Source: Asterias amurensis
Taxonomy: Eukaryota; Echinodermata; Asteroidea; Forcipulatida; Asteriidae
DNA length: 64,000 nt
Assembly: GCF_032118995.1 (NCBI RefSeq)
Contig: NC_092665.1
Location: forward strand, 8,055,501-8,119,500
Direction of reading: 5' to 3'
In this document: positions 11,929 through 23,400 of the stretch, one piece after another
How positions within the stretch are numbered: position 1 is the first letter of the stretch
Layout: each line of letters begins with the position of its first letter
Made by a program: the position numbers and the translations under genes
The notes under the pieces: model-generated
What the model saw: only the letters and a program-made list of their open reading frames with translations
The model's database searches: none
What the model was told of the DNA's origin: nothing

Positions 11929-14275
11929 CGATATTAACTGGCGGCAACATAGGTGGTGGCTGATATTGCCAAGTTAACATATTTTTGCTCATACTAACTT
12001 TTCAGTTTATTTAACATTCGGCATGACATTCAGATTTACAAGTAAAGACGGGCTTTTAATAGAAAAACCATTGCGTTGATAAGTTCGATATTGACAACTC
12101 AATGTTTTTGACAAATAATTTGTTTGTCGTTTTTTTAACACTTAGGCGCTTATTTTGTCCATCAGTTGTTATATCTGGGATGGTTTCTTAAAATTGTTAT
12201 GCAGTCGGTTTCTAACTTTCTATGTTCTTGGTTTTCGATAAAACCAACTTCTTGTTATAGTCACTGAAGTTGTTATAAGGGAGGTTTAGCTGAACGGTTT
12301 AAGTGAACGTGAACGTCAGAAAATTGTGTCGTTAAAATCGCACGTTTTCAGCATATTATGTGAAGTTCCCATTTTTCACTCCAGGTACGTACGTGCGCGC
12401 AGACGTCACGTGAGCATGCAATAAGCCCTAAGTGGCAGAAACAGAACATTTTTTTCGACGTTTACGTTAGCGTATTTGCTCGCGTAACGTGCAGCTCAAC
12501 CTCGTTATGACCTTGTCCTGTAACGCTCGTAATTTATTTGCATTCTTTTGCGTAAAAGTTCGCATTACGTAACAATTATTTTCGTTGTTTTGTTTGGGTT
12601 GCATTTTTTGTATACATATTTCTGTGCATGTGCGGTTTTTTTTTTAAATTAATTTTATGTATGTATTTTGTTCTATTATTATTATTACACGGTACAAAAA
12701 AAGCTGACGGAAACGTTTGAAATAAAAAGAGTATACCGCTCTGCAAGGGAACTTCGTCTCGTTATTGACTGTCCGGAGACTATAGTTACTGTGTCATTTG
12801 CTCAAAAAGCAATCAGGTAAAGAGGATTACATGAACATGGACATCAAAGAACATTGAAATGTGACTGCGAAATTGTTAGTTGCCGTGCTGGACATTTAAA
12901 CGAATATGAGATATCTGTCCACGCGTTGCCTACACAAGTCTGCTCATTTGTGTTTTTTCAGAGGATTTTCAATGTGGGGTACTTCTGCAACATCTGTCAT
13001 TGTATACTAGATCCCGTAAGGGAAACAATGACCGAGATTTAGTATTTGTACGTTTCCTGCGGCGATGGATAGCCGGGTAGCGTCCCTCATTACGCCGAGG
13101 TACTAGGATTCTTGTTATATGACACACCGATCTTGACAATTCCCATACAGTACTTTGTAGGACATTATACAATAATAATAAAAACTACGTAAAATATGCA
13201 TATCTGCATCCCTCTCCCCTTTTCTAAGGTTCACACACAAACGCAACTGCCGTTAAATAGGAACGTATCAATTATTTTTGTTTAATGACGAGTGTTAGTT
13301 TCATGGTTGGAGTAATAGTTCGAGTAATGTTGATCCTACATCGCTTTATGTTGTTTTCGAAGCCGGCCGGCAGCAAGGGTTTTGTCTGGCATTCTTAACC
13401 ACTATGACTACCAGTGCAGAATTTTGTCAATCAATTTCAAATTGATGCTAACACCCTTAGTATAGTTTCGATCAGTGTTCTGTGATTCCCTTTTATGTGA
13501 TTTGTGTATGCCACTTGTTCGCTTGTTCACCCAAGTTCTCTTCAACTTTTCGCCCCAAAATGACATTATTTGACTTACCTTCTCACATGCACGTCATGCC
13601 TGTCCTGAGTAACGATGTGAACTGCGACACAAGCAGCTTATGTTTCGTCTCATCGTTGACTAATGAGGATATTGGTGGCTTCACTCCGGGGGACTGATCA
13701 TACGAAAGAAGACGAAACATGGTTTCATAGAAACCGTTATCTCTACTACGACTTCTTAATTATCGTTCAGATAATGAGTTTTATGAAGACCACACGAATA
13801 ACAGAAATATGGACTTAGACTTTGCATGTATCTTGTGACTAATGGTCCCATACTGTTTTAAAGCTACTTGTGAAACTGCAGCTCAAAACAATGGCGGTAT
13901 TTGCATTATACAGAAAAACAATGTGTGATGGGCACCTATACTCGGGTCGAATTCGAACCCAAGGCTTTTGCCATTCAAAGCAGATGTCTGACCCGGTAGA
14001 CCCACCGTTATTAGCTAGCCAGGGTGGTACATCTGCTAAAAAACAACAAGATGAAACTGTTTCAATATGGAAAACGTGCATTTTGGGGCATGTACTGCTG
14101 TGGACAGTGCACAAAATACATGTCAATTGCAAGATTGTTTGTGCATGGCAGATTGAAGGAGATCATTTCGTGTGCGATACCTGAAGTGAAGGCTTTTAAC
14201 TTTATTTAAGTTATAAACAATTTTTAAAGCAACTGTTAAATTATATTATTACTGCCAGAGATCGGATAAAGCACC
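11929..14275. other. Intergenic, AT-rich, no gene recognised
   Basis: Apart from family J at 12283-12503 and a short tRNA-like B-box word near 13945-13965, I recognise nothing. Small open frames have no family resemblance and no exon-like borders. Confidence 0.4.
12283..12503. mobile_element. Foldback element, family J, copy 2
   Basis: Starts GGGAGGTTTAGCTGAACGG and ends with the approximate inverse CAGCTCAACCTC. The arms carry ACGTGAACGTCA words. It is related to the split copy at 7195-7752. Confidence 0.65.
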
Positions 14276-14277
14276 TT

Positions 14278-14331
14278 GAAAAGGCAGTGGACACTATTGG
14301 TAATTACTAAAAAATAATTGGTAGCATAATT
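14278..14331. repeat. Family A MITE fragment
   Basis: A single arm beginning AAAGGCAGTGGACACTATTG, truncated where the LINE fragment tail begins. Confidence 0.7.
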
Positions 14332-14334
14332 TAT

Positions 14335-14940
14335 TTATTTTTTATTTATATTATTTTTTTTATCCAGGGGGACAATGGTTTATTTACAACATTTCATTAA
14401 ATCGTACATCAGATCGTCAAAACAAACAATGTTTAGTGAAAGCAAGACACAACGTTTTTAAGGATAATTAACACTTAGAACATTAATCATCTTGGAAAAG
14501 AACAGAATAGTAATCCCGATTAAGATAGAAACTGGCCAACAAGTTACAAGTGGCAATACATTTTTCCATGGCAGTATAAGTTTTTAGTTCTGTTTTAACA
14601 ACTAAGAAGGATAGTCTGTCCTTAGACATTTTCATTTTGTAGATATGAAAACGGCAAATCAATAAAATAAGAGTTGTAGCTTTACACTTAAAGTCTGTTT
14701 TGCCAAATAAAAACGCTTCATGGTCAAGGATGATGTTTAGCTTAGTCTTATAATTAATCCATGAAGCCACTGCTGTTCAAAAAGAAGTTGTAGCGGTACA
14801 TGAGCAAAACAAATGGATAAGAGCTCCTCCTGATTATTACAAAAAGTACATAAATTAGAGTCCAGCCTGTTGATTCTGAAAAGGAAACTGTTCGTGACTA
14901 GAACTCTATTAATAAGTCTACACTGGAACCAGCATAAAAA
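14335..14940 (-). mobile_element. LINE 3' fragment, L1/Tx1-like
   Basis: The minus strand encodes the C-terminal part of a Tx1-type LINE ORF2: a Cys-containing segment reading LCTFCNNQEELL, then a region with LILLICRFHIYKMKMSK and an ending similar to Tx1 C-termini. The two parts lie in different frames, so the copy is decayed, and it is strongly 5' truncated. Its 3' end is AT-rich near 14335. Class assignment is by motif recall. Confidence 0.65.
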
Positions 14941-14941
14941 C

Positions 14942-15323
14942 TTAAAGACACGGGACACTATTGGTAATTGTGAAAGACCAGTCTCCTCACTTGGTGTATC
15001 TCAACATATGCATAAAATAACAAACCTGTGAAAATTTGAGCTCAATTGGTCGTCGAAGTTGCAAGATAATAATGAAAGAAAAAATACCCTTGTCACACAA
15101 AGTTGTGTGCATTCAGATGCTTGATTTCGTGACCTCAAATTCTAAATCTGAGGTCTCGAAATCAAATTCGTGGAAAATTACTTCTTTCTCGAAAACTAAG
15201 TCATTTCAGAGATAATTCTCACACTATTTGATACTATCAACCTCTCCCCATTACTCGTTACCAAGTAAGGTTTTATGCTAATAATTATTTTGACTAATTA
15301 CCAATAGTGTCCACTGCCTTTAA
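14942..15323. mobile_element. TTAA-flanked MITE, family A, full length
   Basis: TTAA borders, the GACACTATTGGTAATT terminus at both ends in inverted orientation, and a central hairpin around GACCTCAAATTCTAAATC. It abuts the LINE fragment. Confidence 0.85.
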
Positions 15324-15655
15324 AGCAATGGAGAGCTGTTGATAGTATAGAACATTGTGAGAAACGGTTCCCTCTGAAGTAACGTAGTTTTCGAGAAAGA
15401 AGTAATTTTCCAAGAATTTGATTTAAGTGGGCTAAGTGGAAACAGAAGGGAAGTGAGCGTATCTCTGGTTCCACACGGTTCCGTCACTATACTCTCACTT
15501 GTTGTCTTCGGATACATTTGAAAGTTATTTTAGATTTCGAATCAGGTTTTTTTCTGTTCTTGAATCGTTACCAAAGAGGGTAGACAACATATTAATGAGA
15601 AGGCATCATGGATAAAGTCAATTTTACAAGTTTTTGTCCACACCCTGATGGCTGT

Positions 15656-15770
15656 TAAAGGCAGTGGACACTATTGGTAATTACTCAAAATAATTATTGG
15701 CATAAAACCTTTCTTGGTAACGAGTAATGGGGAGAGGTTGATAGTATAAAACACTGTGAGAATAAATTTC
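15656..15770. repeat. Family A MITE, one arm
   Basis: Begins TTAAAGGCAGTGGACACT and runs through the GGGGAGAGGTTGATAGTAT portion, then stops; the other half is missing. Confidence 0.8.
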
Positions 15771-18228
15771 TCCGTTGATTATTTTCTCTTATAATGTAGA
15801 CCTATACACACTACTTAAACAGGTAGGCCTACCAGGTGTAGTCTAGACTCAACAATGATACTTCATGGCTTGAAATTATCTTACCAGTACAAAAAATTGA
15901 TTTTTAAAGGATTTTAAAGTAACTAATTTTTCGATAACAATTCTCCCTCGTTTTAAAAAGTATTCTCCACAGTTTACGAACCAATCTAACTGTTGAAAAA
16001 AAAATTCAGTTTGTTTGTTTGTTGGCAGTTTAACGCATTGGTGTTTGTACACGCGGACAAATTTCACAGAAGAAGACGATAGTAAGATTCAGAAACAAAG
16101 GACAACAAAATATGTATCCCCTCCATTGATAAAACAATCCACTCCTCTCTTTTCAGCTGGGTGTGAAGAACAAGGAAAAAACAAATATCTCTTTATTCAT
16201 TAATACCGCTTAATCCACAAGTATAGACTCCTACTTTATTTTTGTATGTCAGCTTTTTTTGGGGTCAGAATAGTTCAAGATACTTAGAGTGCGAAAGTCA
16301 AGCGATATTTTGAAGTGTTTCAGTTTGATGTCACTTAATATTATGTCCAATAAATAACCCAATGTATATAAATTATAAACAAATGTTTTGTAGTATTTGG
16401 GGTTCCATCCCTGTCCTTAAAGAGACATTTCTAAACAAGAAAATACAGAATGAATAGTACACAACACATTGCAATTCGATTGAATAGTGACTTGCTAAAA
16501 AACACAAATCATCATGCAGATGAATGCTAGATTCAGGAAACTGATAAGCAAACATATAATTTTACAAACATGCTAATTTCCTTTGGGGAGATACAGTTAC
16601 ATGACATTACAAAAATGCCTCTATGGAATCGACGCATCAAAGCATTCCATTCAAGCTGATATTTCCCAAAATCCAATAGTGTTTTTCCTAAAATTAACCT
16701 GATTGTACGTTATATTATAATAGAAGTATACCGGAGAAGGTATCCTTGTAGTACTGAAACAAAACACATACAACAGCTTGATGCAAGGAGGCATCTTCTT
16801 TTCAGTGTATGTCATCCTTTCCAGCATCCACTTAAACCCTATTAACATGTACAGAGTCATCTAAATCAAAAATCATATACTATCACATTGCAAAGAAGTC
16901 CACTGGGTATTAGACATTTTTACGATAGGTCCATTTTTAACTTACTATTTTCATTTTTTTTTTTTTTTTTGGGGGGGGGGGTTTAAGACTTTTCTTGAAG
17001 TTGGTTTTAAAAAGTTAAACTCCTGTTGTTCTTCCCAAATAAAATATTGCTGGAAAAGCAAAGTAAGAGTCTGGTGTACTTGGCCAAAATTAAAACAGTC
17101 TTTTGACTTTAGCAAAACACTGTTTAGCAAAACAATTTGCCTCAGTTTGTAAGAGAAAACAATCAACGGTTTGTTCAAATAATAAATAACTCTTTATTAG
17201 AAAAAAAACACTAACTCAAATACTTTCAAAATGACATTGAAAGCACCTGTTGGTCCCTCTGAAAGTGCAATTTGATTGCAGATCTATCCAGTACATCAAA
17301 AGTTTGTTACGGATACCTGACCTACACCCGGGTACCTGCCCTGTGTGGTATCCTGACAACATCAATATGGAACCACAGCAGAACCTGACTATTTTTCATG
17401 TGAGAAGTCCGTCGTCTGCTAGGTTTTCTGTATTGTTTTAAATTTGATTTTTCAGGGTGAAGGACTAAAAATTAGCCTTGGTATCCACCATTTTCGGACT
17501 CAGCACCCCCAAATTAGTTAAATCAGGTATGTTACCAACTTTTACTCAAAAATGCCGCTCACTTCCTTAACAAGAGCCCTTTTTGGAAATCTGATCTAGA
17601 CTATAATGAAATCAAACCTGGATATGTGTGAAGGAAATAGCCTACTACTGCACCACATTAAATAACTCCACAGACATTCTTGATGTAGTCGAAACCAGCT
17701 ATATGCTGCACTGCACAACAAAAGCATTGGTCGGGATATAAATAACTCTGACCCATACCGCTTTATAGATTAAATTTGCATATCTATAAAAGTCGGTTTA
17801 TGCATCCAAATATGATCACTCAACAAATATCACGCAAGATATCAAGTTAAAAATAGATTGTGAACTTTGTAAACCAGTAGAGCATGCCTGGACATAGATT
17901 TGGTTTGTACTAACAAAGGTGGACATGCTCGACATCATCAGTCACATCCTGACTGCGCCATGATTGTATTGTGTTAGTTTCAGTATTGATACACAGAAGC
18001 TACGAGACTGCAAAAAGAAGGAAATAATGGTCCAAATAGTTACGTCACTCTTCAGATTTGCTTTCCAATAACTATAGCATTGTTATATACAGTATAACTT
18101 GTTAGATATGCCAGTTATACAGCCTATGTTTTTTTTGGCTGATAGGTAAGTAGCTTTAATCTTGTTTTATCCCGTCTAATTATAGTTATATAATATAGGC
18201 CTAATTATAAGTCCATAATGATTGTACT
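15771..18228. other. Intergenic, no gene recognised
   Basis: AT-rich sequence with only short open frames. It contains a T-run directly followed by a G-run at about 16958-16981. No conserved domain, RNA gene or clear transposon was seen. Confidence 0.4.
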
Positions 18229-18580
18229 TTAAAGGAACATGTTGCCTTGGATCGGTCGAGTTGGTCTTTGACAAGCGTCCTGGAACCGTTTCTAATAAAA
18301 TCAATATGGTTAGAAAGATGTTGGAAAAGTAGAATACAATGATCTACACAAATATGCCTCAAAATTGCGTGGTTTTCGTTTTACCTCGTCGACAAACACG
18401 GTCGGCCATTTATGGGAGTCCGTGTTAGTTCGCGCCGTAAAATGAAAACCGTGCAATTTTGAGTGATACTTGTGTGGATCAATATATTCTACTTTTAAAA
18501 CATCTTTCTAACCATATGCATTTCATAACAAACGGTTTCATAGACAAACTCGTCCGATCCAAGGCAACGTGTTCCTTTAA
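18229..18580. mobile_element. TTAA-flanked MITE, family D, copy 2
   Basis: TTAA borders with the AAGGAACATGTTGCCTTGG terminus and its inverse. The middle contains GGTCGGCCATTTATGGGAG. Confidence 0.85.
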
Positions 18581-19930
18581 CGGATAAACTATGTGGTTTT
18601 CAAAGCTCATTATGTGTTCATAATGATACGATCATTTCAAAGAAATGTCATAGTTTGGTCAAGCGATTAAATGTTAGTTTGATTTTGATTGATACTTATT
18701 GCGTAAGTAGTGTGTGTATAGTTAGTGTTTGGGAAGTCTTTTATCATGCATGCATGAAGGCCTATATACCCGTAATATGGCAATAATATGAAAAAATGTA
18801 ATAAAATATTGCATAGAACGTTTGATTCGGCAAAACTTGTCTGCTGCCCCCCCCCCCCCCCCAAACCTCCTATTTGTTGTTAGGGCGTATTTTCATCCAA
18901 GCCTCTTATTCCAAATAATCAAAGAGTACAGCCAATCTGTCAACATTTGTTTAACGATCAAAATCATCCAAAGTACTGAACTAGAAACAACTTTATAATG
19001 ATATTCATTGCTGTTAATTTGAACATTATAAATGGAAGCAAGCCGGAATAAGCACGATCACAACAATCTTGAGTCAATAAATTTGCAACAGAGATAAAGA
19101 ATATTCGTTTTGGTTGTTGACCATTATACACTGATGTGTGTTAGCACTGTATTCAGTACTTTCCCGAGTTCTGTGAAAACATTGCTGACTGTATCCCAAA
19201 CTGGGATAGTGAGAACGGTTGCTGGGCGGCGGTGGGGCTGAAATTTGCCGGCATTTTCCCGGCAGTTTTTTTCCCGGGAAATGGCTCTGTAGTGTCAAAA
19301 AGGGCTTTAGCTTTCAATTGCATTGTACCGGTAAATGGAATAGAAATACCTTCATGGTTGTTGTTTAAAATGTACATGGGCCGCTGACTCGCGTGTTGCG
19401 GGTGCACCGCCCCAACCTATTGCTAATCAATGTTTTACTCTAGTCTGTCAATACAAATGTTGCGTTTAAATTCAGACGACAGGTGTTGCGTAATTATTTC
19501 TTCAGATGACGATTTGGACGGGCGGCGAAACCGTTCATAATACCATTGTCTTTATGATTTTAAATGTAGACCTTATAATTTCAATATTCAAATGCACAAC
19601 GATAAGTTCAGTCTTTTTATATGGGTCTTTATTTCTACTCCAAATTGATAACTGATTCAACTTAGCGTAATGGCCTAGTATACGTTTTTAGCCAAGCATG
19701 ATTTATGTTGGAAATACTTCAAAACCTCATTTCTGCTAAAAGAACGAATGTTATAAACTGACAAAACATACAACCGACACTTTCAAAAATCAAAGATTTT
19801 CATAGAGTATCTATCTGTGCCATTGCAGTCTTTTTTTACTTTTCTTGACAGCAACCGACACAATATACTGCAATCATGGTGGAAGTTGTTCTTTGGCGAA
19901 TCATAACCACAGCATAACCGTTGATTTAAA
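18581..19930. other. Upstream flank of the G alpha gene
   Basis: Holds a C-run at about 18846-18862 and a dispersed repeat at 19073-19180, which on the minus strand matches 25470-25580 (shared words CACAGAACTCGGGAAAG and AACACACATCAGTGTA). No gene was recognised. The G alpha promoter may lie here or upstream. Confidence 0.4.
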
Positions 19931-20318
19931 CGGTGTTAACAGGAGGTCATCTGCAAACGGTGTTAACAGGAGGTCATCTGCAAACGGTGTTAACAGGAGG
20001 TCATCTGCAAACGGTGTTAACAGGAGGTCATCTGCAAACGGTGTTAACAGGAGGTCATCTGCAAACGGTGTTAACAGGAGGTCATCTGCAGACGGTGTTA
20101 ATAGGAGGTCATCTGCAGACGGTGTTAACAGGAGGTCATCTGCAAACGGTGTTAATAGGAGGTCATCTGCAAACGGTGTTAACAGGAGGTCATCTGCAAA
20201 CGGTGTTAACAGGAGGTCATCTGCAAACGGTGTTAACAGGAGGTCACCTGCAAACGGTGTTAACAGGAGGTCTTTTGCAAACGGTGTTAACAGGATCAGG
20301 AGGTCATCTGCAAACGGT
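19931..20318. repeat. 27-bp minisatellite upstream of the G alpha start
   Basis: About 14 nearly identical units of GGTGTTAACAGGAGGTCATC plus CTGCAAAC-type sequence. Because 27 is a multiple of three it stays open in several frames (for example NGVNRRSSA repeats), but none joins the G alpha reading frame: that frame has a stop at 20344-20346. It ends about 85 bp before the G alpha ATG, so it lies in the 5' UTR or proximal promoter. Confidence 0.9.
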
Positions 20319-20403
20319 GTACTGCAGACTTCGAGCTGTATTATAAACGGCACTGTTACAAGCCGACGACAAGTTGGCTTATGATTCTATAGGATTATGC
20401 AAT

Positions 20404-23400
20404 ATGGCCAACGAAGAAATGGTCACACAGAAACAGCGTAGTAAGCAGATTGACAGATATCTCAAGGATGAACGGAAAAAATACAAAGACTACGTCAAGA
20501 AAACCATGAGACTGCTCCTTGTCGGTAAGTTTCGGTTTTCTAATAATTTGTACACTTTCAGAAACGAAGACTCGTTTCTCACAGCCTTGCTACCATGGGC
20601 AGCGCGCCGTATCGATACACCTCTCGTCACTAACCCCTGGGAGGGATGTACTGGAAAATACCGCTGATTGGCTCAGAAAATAGACCCTTCCCATGAAATA
20701 TGTTAATTGCACTATTTTACAGAAATAGTTCCCTGTCCGATGAAAATGTAACGTTCTCTATAGTGAAAATGACATACGTTTGTGCTATTTATGAGACGTC
20801 ATCAGAATAGGTGAGTCTGACTGGTTTGGGAACCAAACTACAGACAGAGAAGAGTATGTGGACCACTTTGGTAGACTGGAAATACATGTAGTTTGGGAAC
20901 CGAATGGTAGCTTGTGAGAATGATAGTCTGGGAACCAAATGGTAGACTGGAAGAATGTAAAGTCTAGGAACCAAATGGTAGACTGGAAGAATGTAGTCTG
21001 GGAACCAAATGGTAGTCTGGAAGAATGTAGTCTGGGAACCAAATGGTAGACTGGAAGAATGTAGTCTAGGAACCAAATGGTAGACTCGAATAATGTATAG
21101 TCTGGGAACCAAATGGTAGACTCGAATAATGTATAGTCTGGGAACCAAATGGCAGATTGGAAGAATGTAGTCTAGGAACCAAATGGTAGATTGGAAGAAT
21201 GTAGTCTGTGAACCAAATGGTAGACATGGAAGAATGTATAGTCTGGGAACCAAATGGAAGATTGGAAGAATGTAGTCTGGGAACCAAATGGTAGTCTGGA
21301 AGAATGTAGTCTGGGAACCAAATGGTAGACTGGAAGAATGTAAAGTATGGGAACCAAACGGTAGACTGGAAGAATGTAGTCTGTGAACCAAATGGCAGAC
21401 TGGAAGAATGTGTAGTCTGGGAACCAAATGGTAGACTCGAATAATGTATAGTCTGGGAACCAAATGGCAGATTGGAAGAATGTAGTCTAGGAACCAAATG
21501 GTAGATTGGAAGAATGTAGTCTGTGAACCAAATGGTAGACATGGAAGAATGTATAGTCTGGGAACCAAATGGTAGATTGGAAGAATGTAGTCTAGGAACC
21601 AAATGGCAGATTGGAAGAATGTAGTCTGGGAACCAAATGGTAGACTGGAAGAATGTATAGTCTGGGAACCAAATGGTAGATTGGAAGAATGTAGTCTAGG
21701 AACCAAATGGTAGATTGGAAGAATGTAGTCTGTGAACCAAATGGTAGACATGGAAGAATGTATAGTCTGGGAACCAAATGGTAGATTGGAAGAATGTAGT
21801 CTAGGAACCAAATGGCAGATTGGAAGAATGTAGTCTGGGAACCAAATGGTAGACTGGAAGAATGTATAGTCTGGGAACCAAATGGTAGATTGGAAGAATG
21901 TAGTCTAGGAACCAAATGGTAGATTGGAAGAATGTAGTCTGTGAACCAAATGGTAGACTGGAAGAATGTATAGTCTGGGAACCAATGGTAGATTGGAAGA
22001 ATGTAGTCTAGGAACCAAATGGTAGATTGAAAGAATGTAGTCTGTGAACCAAATGGTAGACAGGAAGAATGTGTAGTCTGGGAACCAATGGTAGACTGGA
22101 AGAATGTATAGTCTGGGAACCAAATGGTAGACTGGAAGAATGTAAAGTCTGTAAACCAAATGGTAGACTGGAAGAATGTAAAGTCTAGGAACCAAATGGT
22201 AGACTGGAAGAATGTAGTCTGGGAACCAAATGGTAGACTGGAAGAATGTAAAGTCTAGGAACCAAATGGTAGACTGGAAGAATGTAGTCTGGGAACCAAA
22301 TGGTAGACAGGAAGAATGTAGTCTGGGAACCAAATGGTAGACTGGAAGAATGTAAAGTATGGGAACCAAATGGTAGACTGGAAGAATGTGTAGTCTGGGA
22401 ACCAAATGGTAGACTCGAAGAATGTATAGTCTGGGAACCAAATGGTAGATTGGAAGAATGTAGTCTAGGAACCAAGTTAATGGTAGATTGGAAGAATGTA
22501 GTCTGTGAACCAAATGGTAGACATGGAAGAATGTATAGTCTGGGAACCAAATGGTAGATTGGAAGAATGTAGTCTAGGAACCAAATGGTAGATTGGAAGA
22601 ATGTATAGTCTGGGAACCAAATGGTAGACTGGAAGAATGTATAGTCTGGGAACCAAATGGTAGATTGGAAGAATGTATTCTAGGAACCAAATGGTAGATT
22701 GGAAGAATGTAGTCTGTGAACCAAATGGTAGACTGGAAGAATGTATAGTCTGGGAACCAATGGTAGATTGGAAGAATGTAGTCTAGGAACCAAATGGTAG
22801 ATTGAAAGAATGTAGTCTGTGAACCAAATGGTAGACAGGAAGAATGTATAGTCTGGGAACCAATGGTAGACTGGAAGAATGTATAGTCTGGGAACCAAAT
22901 GGTAGACTGGAAGAATGTAAAGTCTGTGAACAAAATGGTAGATTGGAAGAATGTAGTCTAGGAACCAAATGGTAGATTGGAAGAATGTAAAGTCTGTGAA
23001 CCAAATGGTAGACAGGAAAAATGTAAAGTCTGGGAACCATAATGGTAGATTGGAAGAATGTAGTCTAGGAACCATACTGGTAGACTGGGAACCATAATAA
23101 TATATAGCGCACGTATCTACCAAGCAAGGTACTGAAGGCGCTGAGCATATACAAACTTTCAGAAAGATAGGTTATTGCAGTGATGGATTCTGAGACCCAA
23201 TTATGTAGCACTTATAAGGGTTTACAAGGTGCTACGGTGCATGAAGCAGTCACAACCAGGAACACCAGGCGAACCCCTTCTCTTTTCGATAAGTGCACTG
23301 GGTTGTTTTACATGCGTTTACACAAACATGGGACCAACGGCTTTACGTCCCATCCGAAGGACGAAGCAATGGTAAAGTGTCTTGCTTTAAGGACACAAGT

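Noticed and set aside
11604-11977. Several overlapping frames of about 100 codons on both strands
   Set aside because: They come from the 42-bp units in the foldback arms; both strands are open because units are inverted copies.
19153-19407. 84-codon minus-strand frame
   Set aside because: Its end is dispersed repeat L, also found at 25470-25580; no family match.
19845-20384. 179-codon plus-strand frame with NGVNRRSSA repeats
   Set aside because: Product of a 27-bp tandem repeat open in several frames; it starts at a TTG and is not in frame with the G alpha start.
20789-21811. 340-codon open frame on the minus strand
   Set aside because: It runs through the 34-37 bp minisatellite in G alpha intron 1; the repetitive translation and many overlapping frames show it is an artefact.
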